A stretch of 5,576 nucleotides of DNA from JAAYLC01 sp035654795. Its GTDB lineage: Bacteria; Bacteroidota; Bacteroidia; Flavobacteriales; Flavobacteriaceae. Below are positions 1 through 4,844 of the stretch, in pieces. Where the stretch lies: the NCBI GenBank assembly GCA_035654795.1, contig DASRWC010000070.1, positions 1 through 5,576 on the forward strand. The letters are read 5' to 3'. The notes beneath the pieces are model-generated. The model worked only from the letters and a program-made list of their open reading frames with translations. It was not told the DNA's origin and did not search any database. Each line of letters starts with the position of its first letter. Position 1 is the stretch's first letter. The translations under genes were made by a program, and so were the position numbers.

Positions 1-466
1 CCGATAATTTAATACTGCGTCCGGAAAGAAAGAACGGCTCGCCCGACGGTTCCTTGTCCGTGGCAAATTTGTCAGTGAACACAGTCAGGTTATCGGTTTC
101 TTCTCCTTTATAGGTTTTCAGATAAAAACGCGCTCTTTCAAGTTTGATTTTATCTAAATGCAACTTTCCGTTGATGATTTTTCGAAGACTGCGAATGTTG
201 GTCTGAAGTTCCTTGCTGTAAATAAGCGTGTCCTGATGATGATCGGCAATATACACTTCCCGCATATCGATTTCGGCTCGCCAGTTAAGTCCCAAACGAC
301 CAATGTGGATGTCCGTTCCAAAATCGCCGTTGAGTCTGTCCGTAACTTTCGCCGCTGCCCAGGTTTGTACGGATGGAATTGAGAATACCACAATCACGCC
401 GACAACCAGTAAAACTATGGCGGCAATGAAACGAACTAAGATTTTGCGAAGTTTTTTGATACGCTT
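1..466 (-). CDS. tamB: Translocation/assembly module TamB-like protein, N-terminal part (runs off left edge)
   Basis: The minus strand is open for 155 codons, from the codon after an in-frame TAG (467-469) to the left edge. The product begins with a basic stretch (KRIKKLRKILVRF), then one hydrophobic segment at about residues 13-31 (AAIVLLVVGVIVVFSIP). A periplasmic region follows with GRLGLNW (56-62), VYIADHHQDTLIYSKELQTN (71-90) and KLHLDKIKLERARFYLKTY (101-119). This is the usual start of the long flavobacterial TamB/DUF490 (AsmA-like) proteins: an inner-membrane anchor followed by a beta-rich bridge to the outer membrane, implicated in outer-membrane protein assembly or lipid transport. 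Full-length relatives are well over 1000 residues, so only the start is here. It lies divergent to tsaD, an arrangement I recall as common in this group. Oddity: no ATG, GTG or TTG exists between the TAG and the anchor. The first in-frame GTG (395-397) lies inside the anchor. The stated end is therefore the end of the open frame, not a proven start. Confidence 0.88.
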
Positions 467-483
467 CTAATGTTTTAATTTTG
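455..483 (+). promoter_or_regulatory. Predicted Bacteroidota-type promoter for tsaD-rsmE
   Basis: TAATTTTG at 476-483 matches the Bacteroidota -7 consensus TAnnTTTG exactly. TTTG at 455-458 supplies the -33 element with a 17-nt spacer, inside the range reported for this phylum. Transcription would begin near 490, giving a very short leader before the start at 504. The -33 element overlaps the 5' end of the divergent tamB frame. The match is direct; promoter activity is inferred. Confidence 0.55.
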
Positions 484-503
484 CGCTTTTACAGCTCTCA
501 ATT

Positions 504-1526
504 TTGGACACTTCTCACACTTATATATTAGGCATCGAATCTTCCTGCGATGATACCGCTGCCGCCGTCATTCATAACGGAAAAATCCTCAGTAATGTTG
601 TCGCTTCTCAGGAAGTTCACCGTCAATATGGCGGCGTGGTTCCTGAATTGGCTTCCCGTGCACATCAGCAAAATATCGTTCCCGTGGTTCATCAGGCCCT
701 GCAACGTGCAAATATCGATAAAAATCAGTTATCTGCGATTGCTTTTACACGCGGTCCCGGACTTCTTGGTTCGCTTTTAGTCGGAACTTCTTTTGCAAAA
801 TCTTTGGCGCTTGGACTGAACATTCCGCTCATCGCCGTGGACCATATGCAAGGCCATATTTTAGCCCATTTTATAAAAGATGAAGAAAAAGACGTGCCAA
901 ATTTTCCGTTTTTGGCGCTTACTATCAGCGGCGGACATACGCAAATTGTGAAAGTGACAAATCATTTTGAAATGGAAGTTATCGGCCAAACCATTGATGA
1001 CGCTGTGGGGGAAGCTTTTGACAAGAGTGCGAAAATATTAGGACTTCCCTATCCCGGAGGACCTTTGATTGACAAATATGCCCAACAAGGAAATCCAAAA
1101 AGATTTCAGTTTCCAAAACCAAAAGTTGATCCCTTAGACTTCAGTTTCAGCGGGTTGAAAACGTCGATCCTTTATTTTGTTGAAAAAGAAACTGCTGAAA
1201 ATCCGGATTTCATTTCCGAAAATATAGAAGATATCTGCGCGAGCATCCAGTTTACCATTGTGGATTATCTTATGGATAAGCTGAAAAATGCCGTGAAGCA
1301 GACAAGAATTAAAGAAATCGCCATTGGCGGCGGGGTTTCGGCGAATAGCGGAATCCGAAATGCGCTAAAAGAAGCCGAGAAAAAATACGGTTGGAAAACT
1401 CACATTCCGCGATTTGAGTATTGCACGGATAACGCCGCGATGATTGCCATTGTGGGCGAATTGAAATTTAAAGCAAAAGAGTTCTCAGAACAAGATGTTG
1501 TTGCTTCGGCAAGAGCTTCATTTTAA
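504..1526 (+). CDS. tsaD: tRNA N6-adenosine threonylcarbamoyltransferase TsaD
   Basis: This 340-residue protein has the usual length for bacterial TsaD (Kae1/Gcp/YgjD family). TsaD transfers the threonylcarbamoyl group from threonylcarbamoyl-adenylate to A37 of ANN-decoding tRNAs (t6A), working in the cytoplasm with TsaB and TsaE. Visible motifs are the ASKHA nucleotide-binding start LGIESSCDDTAAAV (9-22), PELASRAH (47-54), TRGPGLLGSLLVG (82-94), and the metal-binding HMQGH with H114 and H118. Next come SGGHT (142-146), DDAVGEAFDK (165-174), PYPGGP (182-187), FSFSGLKT (213-220) and GGGVSAN (275-281). CTDNAAM (307-313) carries the third metal ligand, D309. All key residues are present, so it should be active. 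The start is a TTG: the frame is closed by a TAA at 468-470 and holds no ATG before the conserved IESSCDD, leaving only TTG at 504 or ATT at 501. No Shine-Dalgarno site is seen, as is normal in this phylum. rsmE follows 11 bp downstream and is probably co-transcribed. Confidence 0.97.
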   Translation: MDTSHTYILGIESSCDDTAAAVIHNGKILSNVVASQEVHRQYGGVVPELASRAHQQNIVPVVHQALQRANIDKNQLSAIAFTRGPGLLGSLLVGTSFAKSLALGLNIPLIAVDHMQGHILAHFIKDEEKDVPNFPFLALTISGGHTQIVKVTNHFEMEVIGQTIDDAVGEAFDKSAKILGLPYPGGPLIDKYAQQGNPKRFQFPKPKVDPLDFSFSGLKTSILYFVEKETAENPDFISENIEDICASIQFTIVDYLMDKLKNAVKQTRIKEIAIGGGVSANSGIRNALKEAEKKYGWKTHIPRFEYCTDNAAMIAIVGELKFKAKEFSEQDVVASARASF

Positions 1527-1537
1527 TTCCGTTACCG

Positions 1538-2239
1538 ATGCAATTATTCTACAATCCGTTTATTTCCGATGTTGGTTCTGAAATTCCGTTAGACAAGGAA
1601 GAAAGCAAGCACATCCAAAAAGTACTGAGAAAAAGCGAAGGCGATGTCTTAAAAATGACCAACGGCGAAGGCAGTTTTTTTGATGCTGAAATCATTTCCG
1701 CTACCGGAAAATCAGTTGTCATTAAGATTTTAAATGAAGAAAAAGCTGAGCCACTTCCCTATCAGCTTCATTTGGCAGTCGCCCCAACAAAATTGAATGA
1801 TCGTTACGAATGGTTTTTAGAAAAAGCAACGGAAATCGGAATTTCTGAAATCACGCCCATTATCTGCGAACACAGCGAGCGGCGCGTCATTAAGAAAGAT
1901 CGTTACGAAAAAATCATCCAGAGTGCGATGAAGCAATCTTTGAAAGCCCATTTGCCCATTCTAAATGATGCGGTTTCTTTTAAAGACTTTCTTGAGAACG
2001 TTTCGCCGTCTTCCACAAAACTCATCGCACATTGTGCTGAAGGCGAAAAACAAAATCTGAAACAAATTCAAGACCTGACAGACGTTATCATCCTCATCGG
2101 CCCGGAAGGCGATTTTTCAGAAAACGAAATCAAAATGGCTCAGGAACACAATTTCACAGCGATTACTTTAGGAACGAGTCGCCTGCGCACGGAAACCGCG
2201 GCTGTTGTGGCTTGTCATAGTGTGGGGTTTTTGAGCTGA
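1538..2239 (+). CDS. rsmE: 16S rRNA (uracil(1498)-N3)-methyltransferase RsmE
   Basis: This 233-residue SPOUT-class enzyme belongs to the RsmE family, which uses S-adenosylmethionine to methylate N3 of U1498 in 16S rRNA near the decoding site. The N-terminal PUA-like domain (about 1-70) includes the family pattern HIQKVLRKSEGD (25-36). The catalytic knotted domain (about 75-232) includes LAVAPTKLNDRYEWFLEKAT (79-98), EIGISEITPI (99-108), SERR (113-116) and AMKQSLKAHLP (130-140). The SAM-binding knot motifs are LIGPEGDFS (186-194) and LGTSRLRTETA (211-221). Length and motifs indicate an intact gene. The ATG at 1538 is the only sensible start, and it is followed by the typical LFYNP opening. It sits 11 bp after tsaD with no promoter-like sequence between, so one transcript is likely. 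The protein ends GFLS just before the repeat cluster, so that cluster forms its 3' untranslated region. Confidence 0.96.
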   Translation: MQLFYNPFISDVGSEIPLDKEESKHIQKVLRKSEGDVLKMTNGEGSFFDAEIISATGKSVVIKILNEEKAEPLPYQLHLAVAPTKLNDRYEWFLEKATEIGISEITPIICEHSERRVIKKDRYEKIIQSAMKQSLKAHLPILNDAVSFKDFLENVSPSSTKLIAHCAEGEKQNLKQIQDLTDVIILIGPEGDFSENEIKMAQEHNFTAITLGTSRLRTETAAVVACHSVGFLS

Positions 2240-2250
2240 TGGTTTTGAAA

Positions 2251-2446
2251 TGTCCGTTCGAGCAAATGTCCGTTCGAGCGCAGTCGAGAACTCCTACCAA
2301 CTGCCCAATGTCCATTTGAGCACAATGTCCGTTCGAGCATAATGTCCGTTCGAGCGCAGTCGAGAACTATTCTCAAGTGCTCAGTGTCAGGTTGAGCGCA
2401 GTCGAAACCTAAAACCATTTTTGTCCGTTCGAGCGCAGTCGAGAAC
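2251..2446 (+). repeat. REP-like hairpin repeat cluster downstream of rsmE (4 full, 3 half units)
   Basis: Full 25-nt units, all on the plus strand, lie at 2267-2291, 2343-2367, 2385-2409 and 2422-2446. Each begins TGTC, then a 4-nt stem arm, GA, the invariant GCGCAG, TC, GA and the complementary arm. Three units use arms GTTC/GAAC. The unit at 2385-2409 uses GGTT/AACC instead and starts TGTCA rather than TGTCC. The predicted fold is a 4-bp plus 2-bp stem with a two-base bulge on the 3' side and a GCGCAG loop. Half units carrying only the first 13 nt (TGTC, 5' arm, GAGC) lie at 2251-2263, 2309-2321 and 2326-2338. The cluster occupies the 3' region of rsmE and could influence its termination or mRNA end. 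Widely dispersed repeats containing GAGCGCAGTCGA are, to my knowledge, common in Flavobacteriia, but their function is not established. Confidence 0.85.
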
Positions 2447-2781
2447 TATTCCCTGAATCTCTCTTCATATTCAGCAATCTCCCCCGCTGTGGACCGATAT
2501 TTTGAATGCGTCAAGTTTCGACATTCCGATAGAAATTGAAGCCTGTCGTAATTACCTTCCGCCAATGCTCTCTTTTTTTGCGCACTCCATTTCTTTATTT
2601 TCTTCTCAAAATATATAGCCTGTTCCACATCATTAAATTCCTGATAAAATATGAGTTTAACAGGTCGTCTCTTGTAAGTGAAGCAACTTTTGTTTTTTCC
2701 TAATTGATGTTCATCGAACCTACGCGAGATATCATTTGTGAATCCTGTATATAAAAGCTTATCAGCGCATTCCAGAATGTA
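2446..2781 (-). pseudogene. GIY-YIG nuclease family protein, 5'-degraded
   Basis: The minus strand encodes 111 continuous codons of a small stand-alone GIY-YIG (UvrC/URI-type) endonuclease domain, ending at TAG 2446-2448. Counting from 2781, the product begins YILECADKLLYTGF, which is the GIY (YIL) and YIG (YTG, 11-13) pair. It continues with SRRFDEH (19-25) carrying the catalytic Arg, CFTYKRRPVKLIFYQEF (33-49), and AIYFEKKIKKW (55-65) carrying the metal-binding Glu, then a variable tail GEIAEYEERFRE (100-111). All catalytic positions appear present. However, a TAA (2782-2784) stands just before YIL, where relatives have one aromatic or aliphatic residue preceded by a short start peptide. No ATG, GTG or TTG occurs before GTG at 2626-2628, which would remove the active site. 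Reading through the TAA gives NKTIF then YILEC, the expected N-terminus with its ATG and one codon spoiled. I therefore call it a recent pseudogene. A rare non-canonical start or sequencing error is possible. It is convergent with rsmE, and its stop overlaps a repeat unit. Confidence 0.8.
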
Positions 2782-2823
2782 TTAAAAAATAGTTTTATTT
2801 TCGAAATGTCGTTTGTCGAAGAT

Positions 2824-2858
2824 AGGTCTCGACTGCGCTCGACCGGACATTAGTTTAG
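2824..2858 (-). repeat. REP-like hairpin repeat, inverted orientation, copy 1
   Basis: The reverse complement of 2825-2849 is a full 25-nt unit of the same family as the rsmE-proximal cluster, with stem arms GGTC/GACC in place of GTTC/GAAC. The similarity to the copy at 2907-2941 extends beyond the hairpin: the two 35-nt blocks differ at one base (A or G before GTTTAG). It lies upstream of the GIY-YIG remnant and points toward it. Confidence 0.85.
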
Positions 2859-2878
2859 ATTCACGAGTGCAAAACCTT

Positions 2879-2902
2879 GATTTCGATTTCGATTTCGATT
2901 TA
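2879..2902. repeat. Hexanucleotide microsatellite (GATTTC)n
   Basis: Three perfect GATTTC units (2879-2896) are followed by one imperfect unit, GATTTA (2897-2902). The tract sits between the two inverted hairpin copies and in no coding frame I can support. Replication slippage is the likely origin. It is too far from the next start (3031) to be an obvious phase-variation switch. Confidence 0.7.
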
Positions 2903-2906
2903 TTTC

Positions 2907-2941
2907 AGGTCTCGACTGCGCTCGACCGGACATTGGTTTAG
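2907..2941 (-). repeat. REP-like hairpin repeat, inverted orientation, copy 2
   Basis: The reverse complement of 2908-2932 is a second full 25-nt unit with arms GGTC/GACC, identical over the hairpin to the copy starting at 2825. Together with that copy it forms a near-exact 35-nt direct duplication spaced 83 bp apart. The sequence between them (2859-2906) holds the GATTTC tract and no gene. Confidence 0.85.
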
Positions 2942-3030
2942 TCGCACACATTTAATAAAATAGAACAGATTCCTATCAGACACTTTTCTTTCTAAAAAAC
3001 ACTACTTTTGAACCCGAGAAGATTTTCAAA
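2942..3030 (+). promoter_or_regulatory. 5' leader and possible promoter of the DUF4159 gene
   Basis: TACTTTTG at 3003-3010 matches the Bacteroidota -7 consensus TAnnTTTG exactly. It lies 20 bp before the ATG at 3031, so transcription would start near 3017. No good -33 TTTG is found at the usual spacing; the nearest candidate, TTTC at 2985-2988, is only 14 nt away. A weak purine-rich GAGAAG (about 3015-3020) precedes the start. This promoter would serve the DUF4159, AI-2E and methyltransferase genes, separating them from tsaD-rsmE across the island. Confidence 0.4.
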
Positions 3031-3678
3031 ATGCTCCAAAAACTAACACTGATTCTCCTTTTCATCCTTTCCACCGTTACCTACGGGCAGGAAATCGCCT
3101 TGCTGAAATACGGCGGCGGCGGGGATTGGTATGCGAATCCGACTTCATTACCAAATCTGATAAGATTTTCAAACAAAGAAATTGGTACACGTATCTCCGA
3201 GAAACCCGTAACCGTTACGCCTTCGAGTCCGGATTTGTTTGATTATCCGTTCGTTCATATGACCGGTCACGGAAACGTATTTTTCTCACCGGAAGATGTG
3301 GAAAATCTACGGGATTACCTGCTTAGCGGCGGCTTTCTTCATATTGATGACAACTATGGAATGAGTGAATATGTGCGTCCGGAAATCAAGAAACTCTTTC
3401 CAAATGAAGAACTCAAAGAACTTCCTGCAGATCATCCTATTTTTAATGCGCATTTCAAGTTTCCAAAAGGACTTCCGAAAATTCACGAGCACGACGGACT
3501 CCCGCCACAGGCTTTCGGAATAATTAAAGATGGAAGGCTGCTGCTGCTTTTTACCTATGAAAGTGATCTCGGAAACGGATGGGAAAATCCTGAAGTCCAT
3601 AACGATCCTGAAGAAGTCCGATTAAAAGCCTTGCAAATGGGTGCTAACATTTTGAAATATGTTTTTGAAGCGTTATAA
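3031..3678 (+). CDS. DUF4159 domain-containing exported protein
   Basis: This 215-residue protein begins with a clear Sec signal peptide: MLQK, a hydrophobic core LTLILLFILSTVTYG (5-19), and probable cleavage near residues 19-20. The mature part is one DUF4159 domain, seen in KYGGGGDWYANPTSL (26-40), the FVHMTGHGN segment (74-82), LLSGGFLHIDDNYG (97-110), DHPIF (134-138) and YESDLGNGWENP (176-187). The family resembles class I glutamine-amidotransferase or ThuA-type folds (GGFLHIDD followed by HPIF). No catalytic activity is established, and I see no conserved Cys nucleophile in this protein. It should act in the periplasm or envelope. In Bacteroidota such proteins are usually solitary short forms like this one. 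The ATG at 3031 is chosen because it places the signal peptide at the N-terminus. A 74-bp gap separates it from the next plus-strand gene. The role is unknown. Confidence 0.93.
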   Translation: MLQKLTLILLFILSTVTYGQEIALLKYGGGGDWYANPTSLPNLIRFSNKEIGTRISEKPVTVTPSSPDLFDYPFVHMTGHGNVFFSPEDVENLRDYLLSGGFLHIDDNYGMSEYVRPEIKKLFPNEELKELPADHPIFNAHFKFPKGLPKIHEHDGLPPQAFGIIKDGRLLLLFTYESDLGNGWENPEVHNDPEEVRLKALQMGANILKYVFEAL

Positions 3679-3695
3679 ATCCCTGCAAGCATCGC

Positions 3696-3715
3696 AAAAT
3701 TTTGAGAAATTTTTT
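3696..3715 (+). terminator. Weak AT-only hairpin with T-run after the DUF4159 gene
   Basis: AAAATTT (3696-3702) and AAATTTT (3707-3713) can pair across the loop TGAG and are followed by TT. The stem has no G-C pairs, so any termination would be weak. It may be chance in AT-rich intergenic sequence. Confidence 0.2.
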
Positions 3716-3740
3716 ACAATTCTTTTCCCGCGTATATTAT

Positions 3741-3748
3741 TATCTTTA
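3741..3748 (+). promoter_or_regulatory. Possible -7 element before the AI-2E family gene
   Basis: TATCTTTA matches TAnnTTTG at all fixed positions but the last. It is only 5 bp before the GTG at 3753, so a transcript from it would be nearly leaderless. No convincing -33 element at normal spacing was seen. The gene may simply be co-transcribed with the DUF4159 gene. Confidence 0.2.
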
Positions 3749-3752
3749 AACC

Positions 3753-4844
3753 GTGAAAAAATCCGCAAAAGCCATATCCATCGGGATCCTTCGAGCCCTC
3801 GCAGTCGTTGCAGGTATCGCCATTCTGCTATGGTTGCTGTTTAAAGTTAAAGCCCTCATTCTTTATTTCGGATTGGCCATGGTCGTGTCATTATTGGGTC
3901 GCCCAATTATGGTATTTCTTAAACGAAGATTGCGGTTTGGAAATGTGTTGGCTGCAATCACCACGCTCATCATCATAATCGCTGTCATCAGCACGATGAT
4001 TTCCATTTTTGTCCCCGTTGTTATTGATCACGGGAAACATTTTACAGAAATTGATTTTGAGCAGGTTAAACGCGATGTCAACGAGCTAAACATTCAGGCT
4101 TCAGATTATTTGGGTATAGAGTTTCATGTTTTGGACGCCATTTCCCAATCGCCTTATATCAAAGATTTCAATATCTCAATGGTTGCAGGTTTTATCCAAG
4201 TGCTGTTTGGGAGTATCGGGAATATTATGGTGGGGCTGTTTTCCGTGTTGTTTATCTCTTTTTTTCTTCTAAAAGACGAACATCTCTTTGGATCAACAGT
4301 TATCGCCATGGCACGTCGCGGGGATGAAGATAAGTTTCGAAGAATTCTAATTAAAATCAAAGAGCTATTGTCCAGATATTTTGTTGGGATACTTATGCAA
4401 ATCCTAATTTTAGCTCTTTTTTATTCCGTATTGCTCCTCTACCTCGGATTGCCGGACGCAATCGCCATTGCTTTGATCTGTGCCTTCTTTAATATCGTTC
4501 CTTATTTAGGACCTTTGATGGGGTATATTTTTATGCTTTTGGTGATAATTTCCAACAATTTGGCAGCCGATTTTTCAACACAACTGTTACCCTTGCTCCT
4601 GATCGCTTCCGGCGGGTATGGCGCTGCTCAGCTTTTTGATAACGTCATCACCCAACCTTTGATTTTTGGAAGAAGTGTTAGATCCCATCCGTTGGAAATC
4701 TTCATTGTTATTCTCGCAGCCGGTTTTATATACGGCATTCCGGGAATGATATTAGCGGTGCCCGCATACACTACCATAAAGGTTATCGCCAAAGAATTCT
4801 TTTCGGAATATAAGATTGTGGAGCAACTTACAAGGAAATTATAA
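3753..4844 (+). CDS. AI-2E family transporter (PerM/YdiK-type permease)
   Basis: This 363-residue polytopic inner-membrane protein has the layout and length of the AI-2E (formerly UPF0118/PerM) family. Hydrophobic segments lie at about 13-30, 33-48, 65-90, 145-173, 207-231, 235-268, 277-291 and 312-344. A hydrophilic loop (92-140) follows the first three. Family motifs are FFLLKDEH (170-177), FNIVPYLGPLMG (246-257), QLFDNVITQPLIFG (293-306), HPLEIFIVILAAG (312-324) and GIPGMILAVPAY (328-339). Members include exporters of autoinducer-2 (TqsA) and Na+/H+ antiporters, so the substrate here cannot be named. The start is GTG: an in-frame TAA at 3747-3749 closes the frame two codons upstream, and GTG AAA AAA gives a typical basic MKK opening. 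The stop shares one base with the ATG of the next gene (TAATG), implying translational coupling. Confidence 0.93.
   Translation: MKKSAKAISIGILRALAVVAGIAILLWLLFKVKALILYFGLAMVVSLLGRPIMVFLKRRLRFGNVLAAITTLIIIIAVISTMISIFVPVVIDHGKHFTEIDFEQVKRDVNELNIQASDYLGIEFHVLDAISQSPYIKDFNISMVAGFIQVLFGSIGNIMVGLFSVLFISFFLLKDEHLFGSTVIAMARRGDEDKFRRILIKIKELLSRYFVGILMQILILALFYSVLLLYLGLPDAIAIALICAFFNIVPYLGPLMGYIFMLLVIISNNLAADFSTQLLPLLLIASGGYGAAQLFDNVITQPLIFGRSVRSHPLEIFIVILAAGFIYGIPGMILAVPAYTTIKVIAKEFFSEYKIVEQLTRKL

Larger units (their letters stand above)
2240..3030. other. Accessory repeat/nuclease-remnant island without an intact gene
   Basis: These 791 bp between rsmE and the DUF4159 gene hold the plus-oriented hairpin cluster, the GIY-YIG remnant, two minus-oriented hairpin copies and a GATTTC tract. 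No tRNA, structural RNA or other coding frame could be supported. From 2786 to 2823 and from 2942 to 3000 I see nothing recognisable. The island splits two gene groups that look chromosomal and conserved, so it is likely an insertion hot spot in a dispensable convergent/intergenic site. Confidence 0.6.

Noticed and set aside
154..393. Open frames on both strands (minus 154-393, plus 158-382) within tamB
   Set aside because: They are out-of-frame shadows of the tamB reading frame, which gives a coherent anchor and TamB-like sequence.
550..780. Plus-strand frame of 76 codons inside tsaD
   Set aside because: It lies wholly within the conserved tsaD coding sequence in another frame.
2240..2300. 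Rho-independent terminator for rsmE
   Set aside because: The hairpin repeat could pause transcription, but no T-run follows any of the first units.
2215..2418. Minus-strand frame of 67 codons across the repeat cluster
   Set aside because: It is a translation of the repeats (recurrent LDCA-x-x-D and LERT peptides), overlaps the end of rsmE and has no domain character.
2422..2849. Classical insertion sequence with terminal inverted repeats
   Set aside because: There is no transposase and no target-site duplication at either edge, and the same repeats occur in extra copies outside the block.
2251..2941. CRISPR array
   Set aside because: Repeats are hairpin units with irregular spacing, mixed orientation and no unique spacers of constant length; no cas genes are present.
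3307..3600. Minus-strand frame of 97 codons opposite the DUF4159 gene
   Set aside because: Antisense shadow of a well-conserved domain; composition is not protein-like.
3659..3844. Plus-strand frame of 61 codons spanning the DUF4159-permease gap
   Set aside because: It overlaps the ends of both genes out of frame and has low-complexity basic content.
4154..4360. Minus-strand frame of 68 codons opposite the AI-2E family gene
   Set aside because: Antisense shadow of the permease gene.
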